Below, piece by piece: positions 9,515-18,901 of a stretch of DNA of 64,000 nucleotides. Each line of letters starts with the position of its first letter. Within the stretch, counting starts at the first letter, position 1. The stretch is from Bacteroidota bacterium. Its GTDB lineage: Bacteria > Bacteroidota > Bacteroidia > Flavobacteriales_D > Sanyastnellaceae. Location of the stretch: assembly GCA_002746975.1 (NCBI GenBank), contig NVXE01000010.1:40942-104941 (forward strand), written 5' to 3'. The notes below the pieces were generated by a model, which worked only from the letters and a program-made list of their open reading frames with translations, made no database searches and was not told where the DNA came from. Made by a program: the position numbers and the translations under genes.

Positions 9515-11220
9515 AAAAGCAACTTAAAATATCTATTATACTCACTCTTACAGTAATCAGTGTAAGTACTATTTCTCTTGTATCTCCTGTCAAGGACGAT
9601 TATTTCGAGATCTCAAAACAATTAGAAATTTTAAATTCTGCCTTTAGAGAATTAAACATTTTTTACGTTGATCCTTTATCGCCAGGTGACCTTATGAAAA
9701 CTGGAATCGAGGCAATTCTAGAATCTTTAGACCCCTATACAAGGTATTATCCAGAATCTAAAATGGAGGATGTACGGTTTATGTCTACTGGTGAATATGG
9801 CGGCGTGGGACTTTCGCTAAGTGAGCGTTGGGATGGAACGTTTTTTATCTCTGACATTCAGGAAAACTCTCCAGCTGAAGGAAGTGGTATTAAGTTAGGG
9901 GATAATTTGGTAGAGATTAATGGCCAAACCATTTCTAACCTAAATATGAAAAAAATAGGGGAACTGATTAAGGGTACTAGTGGCACTAACATCGAGCTTG
10001 GGGTAAGCCATGCAAAAGGTAGTGATGTTGTAACTTTTTCGATAACACGCGAAAAAATCAAACGGCCAGACGTGCCTTATTTTGGTATGATTAGCGATTC
10101 TACGGGATATCTTATTTTAAGTAAATTCACTCGAACAGCATCAGTAGAAGTTCGAAAAGCCTTAATACAACTTACAGACTCTATGGGAGCAAAACAGATT
10201 GTGTTTGACTTACGTGGAAATGGAGGGGGGTTGTTAAGAGAGGCTGTGAATATTGTCAACTTATTCGTACCTAAAGGACAAGAAGTAGTATCTATGAGGG
10301 GGAAAACTCCTGATTGGAATAAAAGTTACAGTACTGCTCGGAAGGCACTATTACCCGAAATACCCCTTGTTATCTTAATGGACGACCATAGCGCTTCAGC
10401 ATCTGAAATAGTTGCGGGAACTTTACAAGATTTAGATAGAGCCGTTATTATCGGACAAGAGAGTTTCGGGAAGGGGCTTGTTCAACAAACAAAAAAACTA
10501 GCATACGGAAGTAGAATAAAAATTACTGTTGCGAAATACTATACCGCAAGTGGTAGATGTGTTCAGCGGCTTCACTATGAGGATAGAAATTCAGAGGGCA
10601 ATGCAACTATCCAAGCTGATTCTACATTAAAAATGTATTACACAAAAAATGGTCGGCCCGTAATTGAGGGTAGAGGCGTAATTCCAGACATCGAAATTAT
10701 TCCCGAAAGCTTAGGATATGTGGTGGGAGGCATTATGAATAGCGAACTCATATTTGACTACGTTGTAAGCGCAATAAATAATGCTGAGTTGGATAGTGAC
10801 TTTTTGAAAGAGCTTGATTCCGAAGGGTTTGGCATAAGTGATGATCAATGGATGGGGTTTGTTGATTTTCTTAAGCAAGAATTAGACCCCAAATTGCTTT
10901 TAAAGACTGATAGAGATTTTCCTTATAAATCTAATACGACCACTGTTTTGAAGACATTAGAGGAGACAATGGCGAAGGATGGTTTTCTTGAGGAAAATGA
11001 AAAAATTATAGCTGAACTAAAATCTTTATTTAATCCAAACCTAGAAGAGGATTTATCTCGTAACGAAGAAATATTACGCGACTTAATTTCTGAAGAAATG
11101 ATCTTTCACTATAAAAATACTTCAGGTGTCTTTAAATATAGTCTCCCGAAAGATAAAAATGTCTTATCTGCTATTTCCACTGTTGAGGGTGAGGATTACC
11201 TTACTTTATTAGGTTATTAA
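9511..11220 (+). CDS. Carboxy-terminal processing peptidase (S41 family)
   Basis: This is a periplasmic serine protease of the CtpA/Prc type. After an N-terminal membrane anchor or signal segment (residues 1-27) comes a PDZ domain (about 90-165, with YGGVGLSLSER). The S41 core follows (FDLRGNGGGLL). The catalytic pair is Ser296 in HSASASEI and Lys321 in FGKGLVQ, 25 residues apart as in E. coli Prc. The C-terminal 170 residues are typical of the Bacteroidota subfamily. Such proteases trim C-termini of envelope proteins. The gene overlaps rnpA by four bases, and its TAA overlaps the next ATG (TAATG). Confidence 0.92.
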   Translation: MKKQLKISIILTLTVISVSTISLVSPVKDDYFEISKQLEILNSAFRELNIFYVDPLSPGDLMKTGIEAILESLDPYTRYYPESKMEDVRFMSTGEYGGVGLSLSERWDGTFFISDIQENSPAEGSGIKLGDNLVEINGQTISNLNMKKIGELIKGTSGTNIELGVSHAKGSDVVTFSITREKIKRPDVPYFGMISDSTGYLILSKFTRTASVEVRKALIQLTDSMGAKQIVFDLRGNGGGLLREAVNIVNLFVPKGQEVVSMRGKTPDWNKSYSTARKALLPEIPLVILMDDHSASASEIVAGTLQDLDRAVIIGQESFGKGLVQQTKKLAYGSRIKITVAKYYTASGRCVQRLHYEDRNSEGNATIQADSTLKMYYTKNGRPVIEGRGVIPDIEIIPESLGYVVGGIMNSELIFDYVVSAINNAELDSDFLKELDSEGFGISDDQWMGFVDFLKQELDPKLLLKTDRDFPYKSNTTTVLKTLEETMAKDGFLEENEKIIAELKSLFNPNLEEDLSRNEEILRDLISEEMIFHYKNTSGVFKYSLPKDKNVLSAISTVEGEDYLTLLGY

Positions 11221-12761
11221 TGGATATAAAAGCAGATAAGGTAATTGAGAAAGTATTAGTTTCTGGATTATTTATTACTGTAGTTTCATTACCGTGGTCT
11301 CCTTTTGGGACTAGTATGGGTATGGGGCTTCTCGGCTGTGCTTGGGTGTTAGCATTGATTCAGGGCAAGCTGATTTTTCCTAAAAACAAAATGTTATGCG
11401 GGGCTTTGGCAGGTCTATTTGTATGGCATGTAATAGGACTGCTTTGGACAGAAAACTTAGTTGAGGGATTAGCTACTTTACAGATTAAACTTCCGATTCT
11501 AATAGTTCCATTAAGTTTAATGACTGTCCCTTGGAGAAAGGACGTTTGGATGTCGAGGTTACTTTCGAGTTTTGTATTTTCAACTGCGTTAGCTGCTTTG
11601 AGCGGACTCCTCCTAGGAGGATTGCGGTCGTATTTAGGGGCAGACCTTCATCCTAGCGAATGGTCGCCTTTTATTTCGCACATTCGAATGGGGATTCTCC
11701 TAGCGATTTCTCAAGGGGGACTCATTATTTACTCTCTTCGAGATAGACGATTTATTATCCCTACTATACTGTACGCTGTAATTGCTTGCTCCTTTATTTG
11801 GCAAACACAAACAGTTACTGGAGCTGGCATGATGGGAGTTGCTATACTTTATGGCTTAACTCACAAACTCGTTAAGGGATCTGTTTATAAGGTGATAATC
11901 ATCATTTCAGTTGCAACCGCCGCATTAGCTATAGTCATTTTCGCAACGATTTTTCCAGGAGCACCTCCATCTCATCTTCCTTCTCATACTAGGTGGGGGG
12001 CGCCGTATATTCATATGCAGGAAAAGGTACTTGAAGAAAATGGGAACAAGGTTTGGAATAATCTTGCTTGGGCTGAAGCCAAACCTGAGTGGAATAAAAG
12101 AAGCACATACGATTTCAACGGAAACGATGACAGAGGTCAGGAAATCAAGATTACTCTTTCGAGGTATTTAACCTCAATGGGGTTACCGAAAGATGGCTAT
12201 ACAGTACGAAATCTTTCTGATGAAGATGTTCATTTTATAGAACTAGGTCACTCTTCGATAAATGAGGAAAGTGAGTCCGGTATGTCTTTAAGGATTGATG
12301 CACTGAGATACGAAATCGGTAATTGGCTAGATGGTGGGAATCCGAGTGGAAATTCTGTAACTCAAAGGGTTATTTACTTTAAGACTGGACTTCATATTTT
12401 ATTTCACAACGATATAAAAACAATACTTCTAGGAGTCGGTACAGGAGATTTACCCGACGCTTTCTCAGAAGCGTATAAAGAGTTAGATACCAAACTTAAA
12501 CCTCAGTTCAGACATAGGACTCACAATCAATACCTAGCCTGGTGGATAGCTGGAGGGGTTTTTGCACTAGTTTTATGGCTTCTCGTTTTGATATTTTCCT
12601 GGAAAAGAGATGAGATGTGGTTAGACGTAGGAAGGCTAACATGGTGGGCTGTTGCTCTTTCATGCATAGCAGAAGACACTCTTGAAACTCAAGCCGGTGT
12701 AACATTTGCCGTATTTTCAATAGTATTGTTTTCGATAAACACAGGCACTTCAAAGAAGTAG
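11220..12761 (+). CDS. O-antigen ligase / Wzy-like membrane protein
   Basis: This 513-residue protein has about ten hydrophobic helices and one large loop of roughly 150 residues (about 255-405), followed by the Wzy_C-type signature with a conserved HNQYLAWWIAGG. It probably joins or polymerises surface polysaccharide at the periplasmic side of the inner membrane. The start overlaps the protease stop by one base (TAATG). Its 3' end overlaps the convergent glycosyltransferase gene by 12 bases. The carbohydrate substrate cannot be deduced. Ligase versus polymerase is undecided. Confidence 0.8.
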   Translation: MDIKADKVIEKVLVSGLFITVVSLPWSPFGTSMGMGLLGCAWVLALIQGKLIFPKNKMLCGALAGLFVWHVIGLLWTENLVEGLATLQIKLPILIVPLSLMTVPWRKDVWMSRLLSSFVFSTALAALSGLLLGGLRSYLGADLHPSEWSPFISHIRMGILLAISQGGLIIYSLRDRRFIIPTILYAVIACSFIWQTQTVTGAGMMGVAILYGLTHKLVKGSVYKVIIIISVATAALAIVIFATIFPGAPPSHLPSHTRWGAPYIHMQEKVLEENGNKVWNNLAWAEAKPEWNKRSTYDFNGNDDRGQEIKITLSRYLTSMGLPKDGYTVRNLSDEDVHFIELGHSSINEESESGMSLRIDALRYEIGNWLDGGNPSGNSVTQRVIYFKTGLHILFHNDIKTILLGVGTGDLPDAFSEAYKELDTKLKPQFRHRTHNQYLAWWIAGGVFALVLWLLVLIFSWKRDEMWLDVGRLTWWAVALSCIAEDTLETQAGVTFAVFSIVLFSINTGTSKK

Positions 12762-13886
12762 ATCCCAATCTTTTTTTTCCGGGAATCTATATGCAGCAGG
12801 GTAGTTCAGCTTGTGTATCAACCTAAGACCCCTTAAGGCCAAAGGTGTTTTAGAAGAAGGCTTAACCTTAATGACTTTTACAGATTGGAGCTTAGCTTGG
12901 GGCTTAGCATTAACCTTTTTGCTGAAATTTGTAAACTCAAATGACTCGTCGAGTATCACAATCGCATTAAAAGTATTTGTTCCAATGTCAACGTCAGCTT
13001 GACTTACAATAGTTATTCTAGCCTCTTTATCGAACCACTTAATCGCATTTGAAACAATATTCGCTTCCTCAGGGCAGGTTGAAGCAATTATTAAAATCTT
13101 TTTGAACTGTGATTTATTCATTGCGAGCAGCCTGCGGTACTTCCAATATGTAGATCGGGCATTCTGAGCTGATAGAATGAGGCCTATTCTTCCATCAAGT
13201 AGGCCTAGTTGAAAAAAGGTTTGGCGTATATAACGAAACATACTACGCAAAATCGCTTCCATATGAGTTGTATGCCGCCCCTCTTCATGCATAAACCTAG
13301 CTCCCATTTCACTATATGTAAATAACTTCCTTAAGAGCTCAGAAGGCTCTGTAATACTGTAATGAAGGAGGTCCCCTGACAGCTTAGATGTTGAAAACCC
13401 AGCTTTTATTTCTACAAATTCATGAACATTCCTACCTGACCATAGTCCAAAATCTCTATTGTAGAACCTCATTTTAGTGTCAGGATACCACCCTCCGTGC
13501 CTTATCCAAGTGCCACAATAATCGGTGATTCTATTAAACGAATAACCCACAATTTTATCAGTTAAAGAGCTTAAATTTTCATCTAGGGTGTAATTATTTC
13601 TCCATTCTAGCAATGAACTCCTCAACTCTTTGCTAAGTACTTCATCTGCATCTAGACTTAATATCCATTGATGTTTTGCACTTTTACAGGCGAAATTTTT
13701 CTGCGTTCTATACCCCTTGAATGGATGTGAAATAACCCTTGCTCCCATTTTTTTACATATCTCCACTGTGTTGTCTGATGATTCAGAGTCAACCACAAGA
13801 ATTTCATCCGCAACCCCCTCCAAAGCTTTTATACAACGACCTATTATTCGTTCTTCATTAAATGTAATTATGACCGCTGATATCAT
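12750..13886 (-). CDS. Family 2 glycosyltransferase with extra C-terminal region
   Basis: Residues 1 to about 255 are a GT-A glycosyltransferase of the WaaE/KdtX type. It starts AVIITFNEERIIGRCI and has the metal-binding D79-A-D81 motif in ILSLDADEVL; such enzymes add sugars to lipopolysaccharide cores. KdtX-like enzymes usually end near 255 residues, but this one continues to 378. The added part begins FKKILIIAST and ends with a basic segment; I do not recognise it. The start ATG at 13884-13886 is preceded only four bases earlier by TAACTTCG, a promoter-like element. The gene converges on the O-antigen ligase gene, with overlapping ends. Confidence 0.85.
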   Translation of the reverse strand: MISAVIITFNEERIIGRCIKALEGVADEILVVDSESSDNTVEICKKMGARVISHPFKGYRTQKNFACKSAKHQWILSLDADEVLSKELRSSLLEWRNNYTLDENLSSLTDKIVGYSFNRITDYCGTWIRHGGWYPDTKMRFYNRDFGLWSGRNVHEFVEIKAGFSTSKLSGDLLHYSITEPSELLRKLFTYSEMGARFMHEEGRHTTHMEAILRSMFRYIRQTFFQLGLLDGRIGLILSAQNARSTYWKYRRLLAMNKSQFKKILIIASTCPEEANIVSNAIKWFDKEARITIVSQADVDIGTNTFNAIVILDESFEFTNFSKKVNAKPQAKLQSVKVIKVKPSSKTPLALRGLRLIHKLNYPAAYRFPEKKDWDLLL

Positions 13887-13932
13887 AAAGCGAAGTTAGT
13901 AGTAACTGTGTGTAATGTGTGGAAAAAGTAGG

Positions 13933-13963
13933 TTGCTGTATCTCTACGGACAAGTTAGCTTTG
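13933..13963 (+). promoter_or_regulatory. Promoter of purD
   Basis: TTG at 13933-13935 is followed after exactly 20 bases by TAGCTTTG at 13956-13963, a perfect match to the Bacteroidota TTG-N17-23-TAnnTTTG promoter. The ATG of purD begins six bases later, so transcription should start at or almost at the start codon. This decides against the upstream GTG at 13919. Confidence 0.7.
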
Positions 13964-13969
13964 TCAAAT

Positions 13970-15265
13970 ATGAATGTTTTACTTCTCGGATCAGGTGGTA
14001 GAGAGCATGCTATGGCATGGAAACTCTCTCAAAGTTCTTTATTATCAACGCTTTATGTTGCTCCAGGCAACGCTGGAACAGAGCAAATAGCTACAAATGT
14101 GGCTTTAGACCCTATGGATTTTAATGCCGTTGATAGATATATCCGTCGAAATAACATTAATATGCTGATTGTTGGGCCAGAGGCCCCGCTTGTTGCTGGC
14201 ATCGTTGATCATTTTCAAGCATCGGAAAAGCACAAAAATTTAATTATCGTAGGTCCTCCTAAAGCTGGGGCAATGCTTGAGGGGTCTAAAGATTTCGCAA
14301 AAGCGTTTATGTCCAGGCACAACATCCCTACTGCTGACTATGCCACTTTTTCACAAGGACAGTTAAAGGAGGCAAAGAAGTACCTCGACAAAAGAAAACC
14401 TCCTTATGTATTAAAGGCTGACGGTCTTGCTGCTGGAAAAGGGGTAGTTATTACTGATAATCGCGAGGAAGCAGAAGCTACTCTTGAGGAAATGCTTGAA
14501 AACAACGCTTTCGGCGAAGCAGGATCAAAAGTAGTAATCGAACAATTTATGGAAGGAATAGAAGTAAGTTCGTTTGTCGTAACAGATGGTTCTGCATATA
14601 GAATTTTACCTTCTGCAAAAGATTATAAACGCGTAGGTGAAGGTGATACTGGACCTAATACTGGAGGAATGGGAGCGATTAGTCCTGTGCCTTTTGTAGA
14701 TGCAGAGTTCCATGAAAAGACTCTAAACCAAATCATTATCCCGACTATCAAAGGGCTTCAAAAAGATGACATTCCATTCAATGGATTCCTGTTTATAGGA
14801 CTAATGAAAGTGGGCAGCGACCCTTACGTAGTTGAGTACAACTGTCGTCTTGGCGACCCTGAGTCAGAAGTGATATTGCCTCTATTAAAGAGCGATTTAC
14901 TTCATTTATTTGACAGTCTGGGGTCAGGTCTTCTCAGTGAATACGATTTACAAATAGACAATAAAACTGCCGCCACAGTTATCCTGACTTCTGGCGGATA
15001 TCCTGGTGAGTATAAAAAAGGGAAGCATATAAAGGGTCTTGACAATCCACCAAATGAAAAAACGGGATTGATTTTTCACGCTGGAACAACTACATCTCGA
15101 GGGAAGGTCGTAACGTCAGGGGGAAGAGTAATTGCATGCACTGGTCTCGGAAATGGGCTGGAGCAAGCAATCGAACGTAGCTACAAAATCGCTGAGTCAA
15201 TTGACTTCAGTGACAAACAATACAGAAAAGATATTGGACAAGACGTACTTGTCAAAGTCAGCTAA
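13970..15265 (+). CDS. purD: Phosphoribosylamine-glycine ligase
   Basis: PurD joins glycine to 5-phosphoribosylamine using ATP, the second step of purine synthesis. The 431 residues start with the family signature MNVLLLGSGGREHA and contain the ATP-grasp fold (YVLKADGLAAGKGVV, then EYNCRLGDPESEV). The ATG at 13970 was chosen because the homologous N-terminus begins there and the promoter lies directly before it; a GTG at 13919 would add 17 unconserved residues upstream of the probable transcription start. It reads divergently from the glycosyltransferase gene and converges on a small membrane protein gene after a two-base gap. Confidence 0.95.
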   Translation: MNVLLLGSGGREHAMAWKLSQSSLLSTLYVAPGNAGTEQIATNVALDPMDFNAVDRYIRRNNINMLIVGPEAPLVAGIVDHFQASEKHKNLIIVGPPKAGAMLEGSKDFAKAFMSRHNIPTADYATFSQGQLKEAKKYLDKRKPPYVLKADGLAAGKGVVITDNREEAEATLEEMLENNAFGEAGSKVVIEQFMEGIEVSSFVVTDGSAYRILPSAKDYKRVGEGDTGPNTGGMGAISPVPFVDAEFHEKTLNQIIIPTIKGLQKDDIPFNGFLFIGLMKVGSDPYVVEYNCRLGDPESEVILPLLKSDLLHLFDSLGSGLLSEYDLQIDNKTAATVILTSGGYPGEYKKGKHIKGLDNPPNEKTGLIFHAGTTTSRGKVVTSGGRVIACTGLGNGLEQAIERSYKIAESIDFSDKQYRKDIGQDVLVKVS

Positions 15266-15267
15266 AA

Positions 15268-15456
15268 CTATGGCGTAACGCCATCAGCTTTAGATTTAGC
15301 AACGTATGAGTTGAGCTTTTTCAACCAAACAACTAACGTTACAAGTCCTAGAATAATAACCGCTGTGTTAAATGGGTCTGACATAGGAACAAGAACGTTC
15401 TCAAATGTCCACTCAGTGAGCTTTGCTATAGGTGTAATAATTTCCTGTGTATTCAT
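15268..15456 (-). CDS. Small conserved membrane protein next to purD
   Basis: This 62-residue protein has one strong transmembrane helix (TAVIILGLVTLVVWL) followed by a short basic tail. Similar short membrane proteins are often encoded beside purD in Flavobacteriia; no function is known to me. I start it at the ATG at 15454-15456 because the longer version from 15477 would begin upstream of the predicted transcription start. Its stop codon lies two bases from that of purD, so the two genes converge with no room for a separate terminator. Confidence 0.65.
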   Translation of the reverse strand: MNTQEIITPIAKLTEWTFENVLVPMSDPFNTAVIILGLVTLVVWLKKLNSYVAKSKADGVTP

Positions 15457-15474
15457 ATCGATGTTGTTCGAATG

Positions 15475-15482
15475 CAAATTTA
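15475..15482 (-). promoter_or_regulatory. -7 promoter element of the small membrane protein
   Basis: The minus strand reads TAAATTTG followed by C, an exact match to TAnnTTTG, 18 bases before the ATG at 15456. A clear TTG at -33 is missing; TTAG 22 bases upstream is the closest candidate. Confidence 0.4.
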
Positions 15483-15565
15483 AGTCGAAGAAGATTAGTA
15501 TGGACTAATTGCGTAACCTTTTGAGATAAAAAGTCGTAAAAACATACACACCTATCTCAAATTCT

Positions 15566-18500
15566 ATGCGGTTATTTACGTTTCATATCATCTTTACATT
15601 GCTTTTGTGCTTTCCTGCACTAGGACAAACCGTAAATAACTTTGAACAACCGACACAAGTAATTTCTGACATACAATCTGCAGAGTTACAAGTGGCGCTT
15701 GACATTTTCAACCAACAAGCTCAAGAAATTCCCGTTGTTTATCAAGCGGCTACTTTTGAATCTCGTTTAAATTTCATTAGTTCAATTTCTTCTGGAAATT
15801 GGAACGACCCTAGCTCGTGGAGTTGTGCATGCATACCCACGGCTTCAGACAATGTTACAATTCAATTAGGCCACACTATTAATGTAACTGGAGCTGCCGA
15901 AACGAAAAATCTAGCTATAACTGAAGGAGGAATTTTAAGTCTTGAGGGTGTTTACGGAACTATATTTAGTATTTACGGTGATGTGTCTTCAGCTGGTATT
16001 TTAAAGTCAGGACAAATGCGTGTTGCGTTATCGGGAGATGCTACTCAAACAATAACTGGAGCGTTAGAATGCTACGATTTATGGATGCCTCAAGGGAATT
16101 TAGTAAACTTGGATGGTTCTATTCGTGTACGTCACCATGTAGAACTCTCTAATGGGGTTTTAGATGTCAGTAACGGAGAGCTTCGTTTAACTTCCAGTGA
16201 TTTCGGGCCAGCATCAATAATCGTAAATCTTAATGCTTCATACATAGGTCTGGTTACTCGTGAAATAGAAGTGTCTTGTCTTGAAGAGTCGATTAAGAGA
16301 ATTGGTTTTGGCATGTCAGGTGTGACTGTAGCAGAATTAATAGGAGATATTCCTACTTCAGGTTTCGTGGGGTCAGATAATCCTAGCGCATCTATTTCAA
16401 ACATTCTCTCTTGGAACGAAGCAACTTTTCAAATGAATCAAATACAGTCAGTTGATGATGTTTTAGAGCCAGGAGTTGGTTACTCTATTGCACTTCCGGC
16501 TGGTAATTATTTGATCGATTTTAAAGGAACTCTTCAACCTTATGATGCAGTATTACCTGTTTTTAGATCAAATCCAATCGCATTTAACCTTGTATCAAAT
16601 CCTACTCAAGCTTACATTGACTTGGGGTTATTATTTGATAATATGGTCGGGTTAGAGAAGAGCATAAATATTTGGGATAACTCAACTAAAAATTACGATT
16701 CTTATGCATCTATGTTTGGTTTAAATGGTCAAACTCAATTTCTTGCACCAGGTGCAACTTTCTGGATTAGAGCTTTCGACGCTCCTTCTGCGCAACTTAA
16801 CGAAGAAATGCATGTGAGCAGTACGACCGCTGAGAGTGATGCTCAAAATTCAAACTCACAAGTAGCCTATATGCGTTGGGTGCTTGAAAGTGATGGGTCA
16901 TATGATGAAATTGTTATTGCGATAGATGACTCTTCAACTACTTTGTTTGATAATATATTAGATGCAAATAACTGGAAAGGGAATCAAAGGTGCGATTTAA
17001 TGTCAGCGCCTGAAAATCACAATGCGGCTAGTCCTTTTTATAGCATTCAGTTCTTACCTGCTTTGGCTGGCGAAAAAAATGCAACTGTAGGGTTAGGTAT
17101 TTCTACTCAGGTTGAAGCCCAAACCACTAAAAACTTTACTCTTCGCCTTATTGAATACAACATGGGAGATTACTGTGCGTGGATTACAACGGAGGGTGAA
17201 AGTGGAGGATTTCCATTAGCAGAGGGTTTAACGTTAGGTCTATCTATTTCTGGTGGCGCAACGACCATGGGGTCAATTACAAATGATATCAGGTGGAATA
17301 TTCACATATCCCCACCTTCAGAAGTTGAGAGTGTAAGCCCTGGTTGTAATGGCGAAGGAGAAGCTTCAATAACTATCCTAGGAAGTGGTTCTGGACCTTG
17401 GGACTTCGCCTTAAATGACTCAGACGGTAATCTAATAAATACACTAACTGGACTTAACGGTCCTGGAGTATTTGCGCCACTAAATTCTGGAGATTACACT
17501 GTTGTATTGAGTAATCAAGGTGAATATGGTTGTGGAGTAAATTCCCATCCAGCAAGTGTAATCGCTCCTGAAAGCATGATGCTCGATATAGAGTCAACTG
17601 TTTATTGTGAAGATGCTCTTGATGCCCAAGCTACTGTTTACGTTCAAGGAGGAGATTCTCCATATACGTACCAGTGGAGTAATGGCGAAACGACACCTAT
17701 TGCGAGCAGCCTTAAAGACGGGTTTTACGATGTAATCGTTACAGACGCATATGGATGTCTAGACACTATTGGAGTAGATATTATTTCAGCACCAAGTATC
17801 GATCTTACCGTTGTTTCACCAGGTTGTGAAGGGAATGGTGTTACCTCAATAACCGTTAATGGATCAGGAAACGAGGTTTGGACGTTTACGTATTATACTG
17901 AAAATGGAGACGAAATAGCACACTTCCAAGATGGTACAGGTGAGGCCGTTTTAACAAATCTTCCTTCAGGAACTTACACTGTTGTAGCGACCGAAGGAGG
18001 TCACTGGGGATGTCCTCCTCGAGAGGAGTCTGCGGAAGTTATAGCGCCAGCTCAACTTGACTTAGGACTAGACATAAGTCATATCGGGTGTGACGGAATA
18101 AGTGATGGTGCTATCGATTTTAATGTGACTGGAGGAACAGAACCATACGAATACATTTGGTCAACGGGGGAGTCAGGCGGGGCTATAACCAACTTGTCTT
18201 CAGGGGAGTACACAGCAATTGCAATAGATGCTTTCGGGTGTTCCGATACTGCAACAGTAGAGATCATTGCAGCACCACAAGTTATTGCCGAGTTCCAAAC
18301 ACCTATTTTGCCATTAACATCAGGCGACGGGTCTGGGTATACTTTAGGGTTTATAAACACATCAGAAGGGGCAACTGGATATAGTTGGTTTTTTGGAGAT
18401 AATTCAGATCCAAGTTTCGATATTCACGCCGTACACACATACTTAAGTCCTGGGACTTACGATGTATTCTTGAACGCATGGAATAACTTTTGTTCTAATA

Positions 18501-18853
18501 CTATCAGGCAGGTTATTACCATTGATGCGGAGGAAACTGTGAGCGACGGCGGAAGTACTGGAGGGCCTCCAACGGAAGTGTTTGAAAGAAATTTCGAGAT
18601 AGAACAAAATCCTTTTTACGATATAGAAAACCCTATTGCGACTCGTAATGGTTGGAAATTAGAGCTTGGAACGGAGTATGAACATTGTGAGGTGAGAGCT
18701 TATGACTTAAGCGGACGTGCTGTAACATCTGTGTTTAAACCAGAAATAGATGGCGTTATACATATGGAAGCGGATGTTTGGCCTACTATTGTGTTAATCA
18801 GATTGACAGACCCTTTGAACGGAGCGGTTAAGACCTGGAAAATGGTAAAATAA
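15566..18853 (+). CDS. Large secreted SprB-repeat and PKD protein with type IX sorting tail
   Basis: The 1095 residues begin with a signal peptide (FTFHIIFTLLLCFPALGQ). Residues about 75-130 resemble the N-terminus of G8-like domains (GNWNDPSSWSCACIP). At least four SprB-like repeats follow (about 588-905); the two best show the typical YQWSNGE or YIWSTGE core and end in AYGCLDT or AFGCSDT. A PKD domain comes next (about 906-988, SWFFGDNSDP). The last 85 residues resemble a T9SS type A sorting domain (VRAYDLSGRAV near the end). It is probably exported to the cell surface, possibly as an adhesin. The ligand is unknown. Confidence 0.82.
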   Translation: MRLFTFHIIFTLLLCFPALGQTVNNFEQPTQVISDIQSAELQVALDIFNQQAQEIPVVYQAATFESRLNFISSISSGNWNDPSSWSCACIPTASDNVTIQLGHTINVTGAAETKNLAITEGGILSLEGVYGTIFSIYGDVSSAGILKSGQMRVALSGDATQTITGALECYDLWMPQGNLVNLDGSIRVRHHVELSNGVLDVSNGELRLTSSDFGPASIIVNLNASYIGLVTREIEVSCLEESIKRIGFGMSGVTVAELIGDIPTSGFVGSDNPSASISNILSWNEATFQMNQIQSVDDVLEPGVGYSIALPAGNYLIDFKGTLQPYDAVLPVFRSNPIAFNLVSNPTQAYIDLGLLFDNMVGLEKSINIWDNSTKNYDSYASMFGLNGQTQFLAPGATFWIRAFDAPSAQLNEEMHVSSTTAESDAQNSNSQVAYMRWVLESDGSYDEIVIAIDDSSTTLFDNILDANNWKGNQRCDLMSAPENHNAASPFYSIQFLPALAGEKNATVGLGISTQVEAQTTKNFTLRLIEYNMGDYCAWITTEGESGGFPLAEGLTLGLSISGGATTMGSITNDIRWNIHISPPSEVESVSPGCNGEGEASITILGSGSGPWDFALNDSDGNLINTLTGLNGPGVFAPLNSGDYTVVLSNQGEYGCGVNSHPASVIAPESMMLDIESTVYCEDALDAQATVYVQGGDSPYTYQWSNGETTPIASSLKDGFYDVIVTDAYGCLDTIGVDIISAPSIDLTVVSPGCEGNGVTSITVNGSGNEVWTFTYYTENGDEIAHFQDGTGEAVLTNLPSGTYTVVATEGGHWGCPPREESAEVIAPAQLDLGLDISHIGCDGISDGAIDFNVTGGTEPYEYIWSTGESGGAITNLSSGEYTAIAIDAFGCSDTATVEIIAAPQVIAEFQTPILPLTSGDGSGYTLGFINTSEGATGYSWFFGDNSDPSFDIHAVHTYLSPGTYDVFLNAWNNFCSNTIRQVITIDAEETVSDGGSTGGPPTEVFERNFEIEQNPFYDIENPIATRNGWKLELGTEYEHCEVRAYDLSGRAVTSVFKPEIDGVIHMEADVWPTIVLIRLTDPLNGAVKTWKMVK

Positions 18854-18888
18854 GGGGGCTAAAACGTCGAAAATACGGGTAAATTAAC

Positions 18889-18896
18889 GAACTTTG
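18889..18896 (+). promoter_or_regulatory. Probable -7 promoter element of purQ
   Basis: GAACTTTG matches TAnnTTTG at seven of eight positions and is followed by CGCCT and then the ATG of purQ. A transcript from here would be practically leaderless. No clear TTG is seen at -33. Confidence 0.4.
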
Positions 18897-18901
18897 CGCC
18901 T

